Source: Anaerolineaceae bacterium 4572_78
GTDB taxonomy: Bacteria; Chloroflexota; Anaerolineae; 4572-78
DNA: 64,000 nt
NCBI GenBank assembly: GCA_002084875.1
Contig: NBMH01000045.1
Coordinates: forward strand, 1 to 64,000
Reading direction: 5' to 3'
The stretch's first letter is position 1. Each line of letters begins with the position of its first letter. The notes beneath the pieces are model-generated. The model was not told where the DNA came from, made no database searches, and saw only the letters and a program-made list of their open reading frames with translations. Shown piece after piece: positions 1 through 8,599 of this stretch. A program made the translations under genes and the position numbers.

Positions 1-623
1 ATTCAGATGATTTTATAGTCATGGATTGGTTCGGAGGTGGGAAATCAAATCAGCCTCATGTCGCCAAAGCATTAGGAGAAGGGTTAGCAAAACAACATCA
101 TTATCTTGGTCAAACTTATGGTTTGGAAATTGACAACTTTTGCGGCTTGACTCCTCAAAAAAATACACCCAACGTCGATTGGGTCGCATTTTTTGGGACA
201 ATGAGACTTGGTTTTCAAATGGAATTGGCAGAGAAGCAAGGACGCATGCCAACTCATCGCCGCCGCAAATTAGAAAAATTAATAGCCAAACTCCCAGATT
301 TATTACCTGCAAATCCCTCCATTTCATTACTGCATGGCGATTTATGGGGCGGCAATTGGCTGACGACTGATGATGGACAACCAGCCTTGATTGACCCAGC
401 CGCTTACTACGGACATCGAGAATCCGACCTAGCTTTTACAGAAGTATTCGGCGGTTTTCCAAGTGGATTTTATGATGCGTACCAAGCAAGTTGGGCTTTA
501 GAATCAGGCTATCATCATGAACGGAAACATATTTATAATTTATATCATCTGCTCAATCATCTCAATCTATTTGGCGAAAGTTATGGACATGGCGTGGACT
601 CGATTTTAAAAAGATTTGGGTAA
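1..623 (+). CDS. Fructosamine kinase family protein, 5' truncated by window edge
   Basis: Frame stays open to the window start; SLLHGDLWGGNW...ALIDPAAYYGHRESDLAFTEVFGGF is characteristic of fructosamine/ketosamine-3-kinases. Confidence 0.88.
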   Translation, partial: SDDFIVMDWFGGGKSNQPHVAKALGEGLAKQHHYLGQTYGLEIDNFCGLTPQKNTPNVDWVAFFGTMRLGFQMELAEKQGRMPTHRRRKLEKLIAKLPDLLPANPSISLLHGDLWGGNWLTTDDGQPALIDPAAYYGHRESDLAFTEVFGGFPSGFYDAYQASWALESGYHHERKHIYNLYHLLNHLNLFGESYGHGVDSILKRFG

Positions 624-749
624 GAGTAAAGCTGTTCAATGCTATTTTTTGATAAGATAAATTGGAGGGTCAAAGCTTGCTTTGACATGAAAAAGCGAGC
701 TTTTGCACTCCATTATGCAACCACTACTTCTTCAGGACTGCCAAGAAAA

Positions 750-1415
750 CTAATAATTTTCTGCCCAACCGTATTCACCAATAAGTGGTACAAATGCAAC
801 GTGAGATAATGTTTCTTGATGAAAATCATCTTCTACAGCAGTATATTTTAACAAGTATTGCCTGCCATGTTCACCAATAGGAACAATTAATGAGGCATTA
901 GGTTTCAGTTGAGCCAATAGTGGGTTGGGGACTTCGGGGGCAGCCGCGGCTACCACAATCCCATCAAACGGGGCATGTTCATACCAGCCATAACTCCCAT
1001 CTCCCATTTTAATGGAAACGTTGAGATAGTTCAATTGATGCAAATTTTCCTTAGCATTTTCAGCTAAAATCTCAATACGTTCCACTGTATACACATGCTT
1101 AACAACGCGGCTTAATATAGCCGCTTGATAGCCAAAACCTGTCCCTATTTCCAATATAATTGCATTTTTAGGCTCTTGCAATTCAAGCGATTGTATCATA
1201 AAAGCGACGATATACGGTTGAGAAATTGTTTGGTTATGCCCGATAGGTAATGGTCTGTCATGGTAGGAAAAACGATGATAGCGTTCAGGCATGAAATGAT
1301 GGCGTGGAACATCTCGCATTGCCTGCAAAACATAAGGGTCATTAATTCCTCGTGGCTCTAATTGGTTTGTGACCATGTCCAAACGGGCTTGAGTAAATCT
1401 ATTCGGTGGTGTCAT
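750..1415 (-). CDS. pcm: Protein-L-isoaspartate O-methyltransferase
   Basis: ILEIGTGFGYQAAILSRVV and DGIVVAAAAPEVPNPLLAQL motifs; start placed at MTPPNRFTQARLDMV, overlapping the 3' end of the upstream gene. Confidence 0.9.
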   Translation of the reverse strand: MTPPNRFTQARLDMVTNQLEPRGINDPYVLQAMRDVPRHHFMPERYHRFSYHDRPLPIGHNQTISQPYIVAFMIQSLELQEPKNAIILEIGTGFGYQAAILSRVVKHVYTVERIEILAENAKENLHQLNYLNVSIKMGDGSYGWYEHAPFDGIVVAAAAPEVPNPLLAQLKPNASLIVPIGEHGRQYLLKYTAVEDDFHQETLSHVAFVPLIGEYGWAENY

Positions 1416-3129
1416 TATCTTCCTCAAGAATTGTTTTCTCTGTGTGATACTTTTCAAAAACTCCCAATGATTCCGAATATTTTACAGATGGAATTGTGTT
1501 ATCAACATCATCAGAGGGATGGAATTGTCCAGGGTCATAAGCATAAAGTTTTTTCAGCACACTTGCTTGCGGGTCATTCATCAACTTTTGACTGGTGGCT
1601 GCTCCCCAAAAAGCAACAAGTTTGGTGAATCTATCTAACTCCTTAAATTTTATCGAGCCAAGTAAATAAATACTTAAACAAGTATAATATTCGGCATAAT
1701 CATCAAAATTATGTAAGTGGTGCCTAGCCCAAATCCGAATTACTTTTAGTAAGTTAAAGGCTTTTTCAAACGATTTGGAAAATGCATCAAAATGTTTTTC
1801 ATGGCTAAATTTCGGAAAATTTGCCAACTCATCACCCGCATACTTTTTAAACATGGACGATAAAAATGCCTCAATCTGAAATGGCTTTTCAAGAACAATC
1901 TCTTGATGTAAACCCACGTAAACAATATAGATATTTTCTGGAGTGAGATTCATGTTTTTCAAAGCACTTGATAAAACTTTAGTTACAATACTTGTTTCTA
2001 AACGGAGCATGTCATGCAACACATGGTCTTGACGAGCATCGGCAAAGTCAATCAAATTAATACTTCGGGTTGATTTTTCAACCAATATATTCCTCAAGTT
2101 AAGGTCGCCATGAATGTGAGCTAATCGGACATCTAAATAACGCCGTAAGATAATTGGCAGTTCAATCAACGGATTAGGAAGTTCAATACTGTTATAATTT
2201 GATACAAGTGTTAATGTTTTCAGATTGAAATCAAGAGGTGTATCGCATGCTTCCTGCAAACATTTTTTTAGAAAGCTAATACGAGTTTCTGTTATCTGAC
2301 AAGAGATATGCTTTTGAATAACGCCGTCAGTCTCAAACTGTTCCATGTATTTTGCTTTGACCTGACACAATCGCACCCGCCGCGAAGCTGGTAATTTATC
2401 ATCCCTAGCGGGACAACTCAATGTTACATTATACGTACCGTCTTCATTTTCTTCTCGTTCATCTACCACAAATCCCTTAAGATAAACATTATCATTAATT
2501 TCCAGTTTTTTATAAAGAATATCATCAGGTGCAATCATCTTAGATGTGATATTGGGAAAAGGTTTTTGAAGTAGTACCGTGAAATTGACAGGCAACACAC
2601 GGTCATAACTTGCCCCTATGGGAAAAGCTGGCACAGTTATAACATAACTCCACATGGCATCCATTTGTTTTAATATCTGTTTCTTTAAAACGAATTGGGC
2701 ATCTTTGGGAGAATGTTCAAAGATATAATCATGGAAGGATATGTATTCAAAAGCACTTCCTCCTACAACATCATATTTTAAGCCGCCATATTGGTCATCC
2801 TTTGTAAAAACAGGTGAATGGTCTAGTGGCAAGATGGGCAATATTTTACGCAAGCGGCGATGAGCCTCCTCTTCTTTTTCAATAATATCCTTATGGGCAA
2901 TTTTCACCACATAAGGTGACTCATATTCAGGTGGGCATAATTTTCTAACAGGCTGCACTAATAACACATGGTCTGAAGCGAAGCCTCCACCAAATTTATC
3001 TTTAATGACTACCCGTTGATAATCCTTAAAAATACCGCATAAAATCTCTTGGACATATTCATCCTTTATGGGCAAACCTTCAATAAAAACTTTATCATCC
3101 TTATCCGTTTGAGAACTGTTTGAGGACAT
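1399..3129 (-). CDS. Kinase/phosphotransferase-fold protein resembling ternary-complex-associated domain 9 (TCAD9)
   Basis: Catalytic-loop-like HIHGDLNLRNILVEK followed by INLIDFADAR; N-terminal FGGGFASDHVLLV...PYVVKIAHKDIIEKEEEAH; start placed at MSSNSSQTDK (the longer ORF begins at a TTG inside a palindromic repeat). Confidence 0.6.
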   Translation of the reverse strand: MSSNSSQTDKDDKVFIEGLPIKDEYVQEILCGIFKDYQRVVIKDKFGGGFASDHVLLVQPVRKLCPPEYESPYVVKIAHKDIIEKEEEAHRRLRKILPILPLDHSPVFTKDDQYGGLKYDVVGGSAFEYISFHDYIFEHSPKDAQFVLKKQILKQMDAMWSYVITVPAFPIGASYDRVLPVNFTVLLQKPFPNITSKMIAPDDILYKKLEINDNVYLKGFVVDEREENEDGTYNVTLSCPARDDKLPASRRVRLCQVKAKYMEQFETDGVIQKHISCQITETRISFLKKCLQEACDTPLDFNLKTLTLVSNYNSIELPNPLIELPIILRRYLDVRLAHIHGDLNLRNILVEKSTRSINLIDFADARQDHVLHDMLRLETSIVTKVLSSALKNMNLTPENIYIVYVGLHQEIVLEKPFQIEAFLSSMFKKYAGDELANFPKFSHEKHFDAFSKSFEKAFNLLKVIRIWARHHLHNFDDYAEYYTCLSIYLLGSIKFKELDRFTKLVAFWGAATSQKLMNDPQASVLKKLYAYDPGQFHPSDDVDNTIPSVKYSESLGVFEKYHTEKTILEEDNDTTE

Positions 3130-3159
3130 TGAATTTTCAACCTTAATTTCTATATCTTT

Positions 3160-3193
3160 AAACAAGAAAGGTTTTCGAAAACCTTTCTTGTTT
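3160..3193. repeat. 34-nt palindrome, AGACAAGAAAGG family variant
   Basis: aaacaagaaaggttttcgaaaacctttcttgttt, perfect inverted repeat. Confidence 0.95.
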
Positions 3194-3249
3194 GTTTAAT
3201 ATAGCACAAGCACTAGCATTTTTGCAAATTTAATTTTTCTTTCTGTCAT

Positions 3250-4056
3250 TTATCGCCCCTTAAATTTTGCCTGACGTTTTGTCATAAATGCAGTCAAGGC
3301 TTCTCCCAAGTCTTCTGTAGTTATCAACTGACTTTGAGCCCAGCGTTCTATTGCCATTTGAGTATACTTATCTAATCCATCCCCTTGGTCAATAATCCGC
3401 TTGGTTAAGGCGACTGCTAACGGAGCATTTTTCATGATTTGCTCTGCTAAATCAATTGCTTCAGTGATAATATCATCATCGTTTGCCACACGATTGATTA
3501 ATCCCCATGACAAGGCTTCTTCTGTATCGATAGAGCGAGCTGTCATCAGCATGTCCTTTGCTCGACTTGAGCCAACTATGCGGGCTAAGCGGGTCGTTCC
3601 TCCCACATCCGCCACCAAGCCAAGTGCCGTTTCAGGCATGCGAAATTGGCACATTCGATTGGCAACACGGAAATCAAAGGTTAAGGCTAATTCCAATCCC
3701 AAACCAATGACATAGCCATGCAAGGCACCGATTATCGGCAATTCCGTTGATTCGATGGTGTGCATGGCATATTGCAATCTATCTGCCATACGACGTAACC
3801 ATCGAGCTGGGTTTTGATTACCAGCTTTGTTTTTTGCATCCATCAAGGACATCACATCAATCCCTGACGAAAACATTTTCCCCTCGCCATGTATGATGAT
3901 TGCCCGTACATCGGGGTATTTATCACTGGCATAAGCCGCTTCAGAAATACCCTCCAACATTTCTATGGTAAGAGCATTTCGTTTTTCAGGACGATTTAGG
4001 GTAATGAAATAAATATTATCTTCTATATGAGTTTGTATTAGTTTATTTGTGTTCAT
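3250..4056 (-). CDS. Enoyl-CoA hydratase/isomerase family protein
   Basis: Crotonase fold: ITLNRPEKRNALT, GEGKMFSSGIDVMSL, ALHGYVIGLGLELALTFDFRVA. Confidence 0.92.
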   Translation of the reverse strand: MNTNKLIQTHIEDNIYFITLNRPEKRNALTIEMLEGISEAAYASDKYPDVRAIIIHGEGKMFSSGIDVMSLMDAKNKAGNQNPARWLRRMADRLQYAMHTIESTELPIIGALHGYVIGLGLELALTFDFRVANRMCQFRMPETALGLVADVGGTTRLARIVGSSRAKDMLMTARSIDTEEALSWGLINRVANDDDIITEAIDLAEQIMKNAPLAVALTKRIIDQGDGLDKYTQMAIERWAQSQLITTEDLGEALTAFMTKRQAKFKGR

Positions 4057-4907
4057 TTGAATTCACCTTTTTCCAAAATATTAACTATTTGTGGCAAAAT
4101 AACACCACTTGTTTGTTGAATAAAATAGCCTCCAGCATGCAAAGCAAATTCGGAAAACGGGTTTGAGTTAATATTAACATCAATAATCAAGCTGTCGCAT
4201 TGGGCTGCCAGATGTGCGACTTGATTAGGTAATGAAGTGATTCCCGATGTGCCGACTATGATTAGCAAATCTGTTCGACATGCGACTTTAGTAGAACTAT
4301 CATAGTGATAATATTCCTCATTATAATATTCGTCAAACCACAACACATGAGGACGAGTCAAATGCCCACATTTTGGACAGGCTAATAATTTGCGGTTTGT
4401 ATCGGTCAGGGATTCACCTTTCGGTTTGGCAGGCATGGTTTCAGGGATGGAATAAATGTCGGAAGTACATGCCCGATAAAAACATCGCATGTAATCCACA
4501 TTGCCATGAATTTGATAGGTGCGTTCTAATGAATTTCCTGCTCGCAAATGTAAGCCATCCACGTTTTGGGTAATCAAAATAAACTTGTCACCAAAAAGTG
4601 ATTCCATGTCAACAATTGCCATGTGTCCTGGATTTGGTTCGGCTTGGCGACATACTCCTCGCCGATAAAGATACCATGCCCATACTTCTTCGGGTTGTTG
4701 ACTGAACATATGTAATGTTGCCATTTCTTGGGGATGGTATTCTTTGGACCCAACTGTCCAATAGCCATCACGCCCGCGAAAGGTGGGAATACCACTTTCA
4801 GCTGATATGCCTGCACCTGTTAAAACAGTCAGATACCCCAAACTATGGGCAAATTTCTGTAAATCTGATTTGAGTTTGTCAGTAATCATAAATTCTCCAT
4901 ATTGCAA
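4053..4907 (-). CDS. Sirtuin (SIR2 family NAD-dependent protein deacylase)
   Basis: LTGAGISAESGIPTFRG, ITQNVDGLHLRAG, IHGN, zinc cysteines including CPKCGH, GTSG; ATGA overlap with the downstream enoyl-CoA hydratase. Confidence 0.92.
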   Translation of the reverse strand: MQYGEFMITDKLKSDLQKFAHSLGYLTVLTGAGISAESGIPTFRGRDGYWTVGSKEYHPQEMATLHMFSQQPEEVWAWYLYRRGVCRQAEPNPGHMAIVDMESLFGDKFILITQNVDGLHLRAGNSLERTYQIHGNVDYMRCFYRACTSDIYSIPETMPAKPKGESLTDTNRKLLACPKCGHLTRPHVLWFDEYYNEEYYHYDSSTKVACRTDLLIIVGTSGITSLPNQVAHLAAQCDSLIIDVNINSNPFSEFALHAGGYFIQQTSGVILPQIVNILEKGEFK

Positions 4908-5235
4908 TTAAGAAGTCCAAAAAATTATTCCCTCTCGTTGTAAACGTTCATCCTCACCCCTAACCAATATGGAGAGGTGAGTAGGAGTGCTAAATCTTTT
5001 TCGGGTAGTCCTGCATAGAGAATGATTTAGGTGGCTAAAGAGGCATTGTAATGATGGACAAAATACCAACCAAAAATTAGTACAACACATCGCACACTGG
5101 CTATACACCGCTGGCAAAGCTTCCCAATCCCATCGCTCAGCAGGTAGCGTGTCTCACCCGCGGCACTTTAGCTATAGTAACACCAGGCAAATGCATATAG
5201 CTATGCACCTAACTTTTTTGAATCACTCCTGCTAA

Positions 5236-5412
5236 ACCACTAACCGTTGGTCTCAATCAAGCGATTCGCCACATCGAACATGTTAGTCTGTTCGGTCGTA
5301 TTGAGCAAGTTACCGTTATCATCAAAGGTGAACAATTACCCATCCACTTCCATGGTATAGCTGGCAAGGTTATATTGATAGCTGGTGGTGTAACCGTTGA
5401 TAATCTGCTATC
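5236..5412 (-). pseudogene. Rhs/YD-repeat fragment
   Basis: Reverse strand reads INGYTTSYQYNLASYTMEVDG*LFTFDDNGNLLNTTEQTNMFDVANRLIETNG*, with in-frame stops and typical Rhs repeat cadence (FDDNGNLL, DVANRLIE). Confidence 0.7.
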
Positions 5413-5507
5413 AATTGCCATCTCCAATAAATGAGATGAGACTCTAAAACAAAAAAATTGTCGAGTTTTAAGGTTTGTGGTATATTATCTAGTAAGGAGG
5501 TGTTATT

Positions 5508-6065
5508 ATGCTAAAATTTAATGAATGTACCTTACTAAAACTAGATAAAACATTTGCTCTCAGCCAAGTTGAAGAGAATCAGATATTGCAAGATTGGATT
5601 GGAAGTCATGCTGATATTTCGGACTTTGAACAACAAAGTCTGAACTTGTATCAAGGTATCTTAAAACGTCATGTGCATGACTGGAATGAGGTGGAATTAC
5701 GCCAACATTTTATTGGTCCCATACTCACTCTTGTTAATTTCTCTAACCCCAAATTTACAATGTTTGCCGAACGGAGTTTTAGTGGGGTAGTGGATGATAT
5801 CGAGCTGAGTGGAAAACCCGATGGTATGATTGCTAGTGGGTTTCGTGAGCCTGAAAAACCCTATTTTTGTTTTCAGGAGTATAACGCGTATCAACATGAA
5901 ATTTATGGTTGTTATGTTGTTGGTGATATTTGGCATTTCATGGTACTTCATGGAAAAACATATAGTATTAGTGGCTCTTATGCTGCCACCCGTGATGATA
6001 TTGTTGATATCTTCATAGTTTTAAAAAGATTAAAACAAATCATCATTGATTTAATCGAAAAATAA
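5508..6065 (+). CDS. PD-(D/E)XK-like tandem paralog A (internal deletion)
   Basis: Shares MLKFNECTL..LDKTF, HDWNEVEL, FIGP, GKPDGMIASGFREPEKPYFCFQEY with copies B-D; lacks the K..GDPAGQ.LAAMLVAQELNEH segment. Confidence 0.7.
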   Translation: MLKFNECTLLKLDKTFALSQVEENQILQDWIGSHADISDFEQQSLNLYQGILKRHVHDWNEVELRQHFIGPILTLVNFSNPKFTMFAERSFSGVVDDIELSGKPDGMIASGFREPEKPYFCFQEYNAYQHEIYGCYVVGDIWHFMVLHGKTYSISGSYAATRDDIVDIFIVLKRLKQIIIDLIEK

Positions 6066-6181
6066 TAATCGGAGGAAATTAACATGGCAAACAGATTCTG
6101 GTAAAATATCAATAATATTCTAACAAGAAAATTGCCGGGCTTTAAGGATTGTAGTATATTATCTAGTAAGGAGGTGTTATT

Positions 6182-6817
6182 ATGCTAAAATTTAATGAAT
6201 GTACACTTGATAACCTTGATGAAACATTTGACTTAATTCAGGTTGATGAAAGCAAAGAACTTCATAATTGGATTGATGATAATGCAGATATTTCAGATGT
6301 CGAACAACAAGTGTTAACTATGTATCAGCAAGCTTTGAGAATATATGGACATGATTGGAATGAAATTGAATTATTACAACATTTCATCGGTCCTATGTTT
6401 GCGTTGGTCAGTTTTTCCAGTAAACAGTTTGGTATATTTTCTGAAAGGAGCATGACTGGTACAGTAGAAGGTATTGAGATGGGAGGAAATCCTGATAGTG
6501 TAATTGCCAGTGGGCGGCGTTCTCCAAAAAAACCGTATTTTTGTTTTCATGAATTTAAAAGACAACATGAAACTAAAGGTGACCCTGCTGGGCAATGTCT
6601 TGCCGCCATGCTTGTTGCTCAAGAGTTGAACGAGCATAAACATCCGATTTATGGCTGTTATGTACAGGGGCTAGATTGGTTTTTTATGATATTGGAAGGA
6701 AAGGAGTATTGTATTAGCAACGGTTACATGGCTACCCGTGATGACATTTTCGACATCTTCCGCATTTTGAAAGCCTTAAAGCAAATCGTTATTCGCCTGG
6801 TGGCGATGGAAGAGTGA
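6182..6817 (+). CDS. PD-(D/E)XK-like tandem paralog B (full length)
   Basis: GNPDSVIASG...PYFCFHEFKRQHETKGDPAGQCLAAMLVAQELNEHKHPIYGCYV; paralogous to A, C, D. Confidence 0.75.
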   Translation: MLKFNECTLDNLDETFDLIQVDESKELHNWIDDNADISDVEQQVLTMYQQALRIYGHDWNEIELLQHFIGPMFALVSFSSKQFGIFSERSMTGTVEGIEMGGNPDSVIASGRRSPKKPYFCFHEFKRQHETKGDPAGQCLAAMLVAQELNEHKHPIYGCYVQGLDWFFMILEGKEYCISNGYMATRDDIFDIFRILKALKQIVIRLVAMEE

Positions 6818-6893
6818 GTATGTTTTAAGATTGTTTGATGAATTTGTGAGGTTTTAAGAATTGAGATATATTACCTAGTAAGGAGGTATGATT

Positions 6894-7451
6894 ATGCTAA
6901 AGTTTAGTGAATGTACACTAGCTAAACTAGACAAAATGTTTATCTTAAATCAAACTTATAAAAGTCAACCATTACAAGATTGGCTCAACGGAAATGTTGA
7001 AATTTCAGATACAGAAAACAACGTACTGGAAATGTATCGGCAAATATTAACGATTCAAGGACATGACTGGAATGAAGTTGAATTAAGGAAACATTTTATT
7101 GGACCCATGCTTACATTAGTCAACTTTTCGAGTAAAAAAATTGGCATGTTTGCCGAACGCAGTTTTAGTGGGATTGTTAATAGCATTGAAATGGGAGGGG
7201 TGCCTGACAGTATTATTGCTAGTGGTTTTCGCGAGCCTGAAAAGCCATATTTTTGTTTTCAGGAGTATAAAAAAGAACGTGACCCACTAGGTGACCCAGC
7301 AGGTCAGGCTTTGGCAGCCATGCTTGTTGCCCAAGAAATTAATGAGCATAACAAAGCCTACGTTGCTACAGATGATGCCATTTTCGACATCTTCCGCGTC
7401 CTGAAAGCCTTGAAGCAAATCATCATTCGTTTGGTGGCGATGGATGGGTAA
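6894..7451 (+). CDS. PD-(D/E)XK-like tandem paralog C (internal deletion)
   Basis: Start set by homology at MLKFSECTL; PYFCFQEYKKERDPLGDPAGQALAAMLVAQEINEHN then jumps to KAYVATDDAIFDIF, missing the HPIYGCYV...CIS block. Confidence 0.7.
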   Translation: MLKFSECTLAKLDKMFILNQTYKSQPLQDWLNGNVEISDTENNVLEMYRQILTIQGHDWNEVELRKHFIGPMLTLVNFSSKKIGMFAERSFSGIVNSIEMGGVPDSIIASGFREPEKPYFCFQEYKKERDPLGDPAGQALAAMLVAQEINEHNKAYVATDDAIFDIFRVLKALKQIIIRLVAMDG

Positions 7452-7577
7452 GTATGTTTTAAGATTGTTGTGTGAGTTTGCAGGGTTTTGAGGTTTTAGT
7501 AACCGTTCACCCCTAGCCCCTCCCCCATTATGGAGAGGGGTCGGGGGTGGAGTAAAATCTAGTAAGGAGTTGTTATT

Positions 7578-8213
7578 ATGCTAAAGTTTAGTGAATGTAC
7601 ATTACTCAAATTGGATAAGTTGTTCAGTTTAAAACAGATAAGAAAAAGTCCCATCCTAGATGACTGGCTCAATCAAGCTATAGAAATCGCCGATTGGGAA
7701 GAAAAAGTGTTACATCTGTTGCAAGAAACACTAATCTTAGGTGTTCATGATTGGAACGAATTTGAACTGTCCCAAAGATTTATTGCACCTATGTTTGCCA
7801 TAGTTCACTTTACGAGTGAATCGTTTAATCTTTTTGCCGAAAGGCTGTTTGGTGGTAGCGTTGAGGATGTTGAGATACAAGGTAAACCTGATGGTATAAT
7901 TGCTTCGGGGCTTCGTGAACCTGAAAAACCGTATTTTTGTTTTCACGAATTTAAAAGACAACATGAAACTAGAGGCGACCCTGCGGGACAATGCCTTGTT
8001 GCCATGCTTGTTGCCCAAGAATTAAACGAGCATAAACACCCAATTTATGGCTGTTATGTGGTTGGTGACACATGGCGTTTTATAGTATTGCAAGATAAGG
8101 AATATTGTATCAGCAATCCTTATATTGCTGTCCGTGATGACATTTTCGACATCTTCCGCGTCCTGAAAGCCTTGAAGCAAATCATCATTCGCTTGGTGGC
8201 GATGGATAAGTGA
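7578..8213 (+). CDS. PD-(D/E)XK-like tandem paralog D (full length)
   Basis: GKPDGIIASGLREPEKPYFCFHEFKRQHETRGDPAGQCLVAMLVAQELNEHKHPIYGCYVVGDTWRF. Confidence 0.75.
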   Translation: MLKFSECTLLKLDKLFSLKQIRKSPILDDWLNQAIEIADWEEKVLHLLQETLILGVHDWNEFELSQRFIAPMFAIVHFTSESFNLFAERLFGGSVEDVEIQGKPDGIIASGLREPEKPYFCFHEFKRQHETRGDPAGQCLVAMLVAQELNEHKHPIYGCYVVGDTWRFIVLQDKEYCISNPYIAVRDDIFDIFRVLKALKQIIIRLVAMDK

Positions 8214-8473
8214 GTATGTTGTAAAATAAATTGCGTAATTTTAAGATTTATATCATAATTAGTTAAAATCTTATAAAGATAAAGTAAATGACTGAACAAA
8301 CATCAGAATTAGATTTGATTTTTCAAGCAAAAAAGGTGAAATAACCAAATTTCACTATGTTTGCAGTTTTAGTTGAAGTGCATGGGAGAGCAGCAGTGTG
8401 AGTTGAAAAGGTAAACTTGACAAAGCATGGATAGTGATTTGCGAAAAAGAAATAATTAAGATATAATAAAAAC

Positions 8474-8551
8474 ATGGAAAATCAAAAATGTCAAAATAAA
8501 TGTCCAAGATGTCAAAGTGAAGAGGTTGTCAAAAAAGGTCATATCCTTTGA
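8474..8551 (+). mobile_element. Remnant of an IS transposase N-terminal zinc-ribbon (IS1/InsA-like)
   Basis: Short ORF MENQKCQNKCPRCQSEEVVKKGHIL* has the CPxC-x-S-x-x-VVKKG start typical of IS1-type zinc-finger transposase N-termini, then stops. Confidence 0.45.
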
Positions 8552-8599
8552 TTTTTCGTAGGTCTTTTTCAAATTGTTTCTCAAAACGAATATGCATGG

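Noticed and set aside
1362-1628. Plus-strand ORF of 88 aa (and many other antisense ORFs listed in the track)
   Set aside because: Fully antisense to well-supported genes with no family resemblance; low-GC shadow ORFs
4053-4907. SIR2 protein as a defence effector (Thoeris/DSR-type NADase)
   Set aside because: Standard sirtuin deacylase features with zinc cysteines and overlap with an enoyl-CoA hydratase gene; no defence partner adjacent
6083-6103. Tiny ORF MANRFW* with good RBS between paralogs A and B
   Set aside because: Only six residues; resembles the start of MANR(F/Y)WVGG-type proteins but too short to support a gene call
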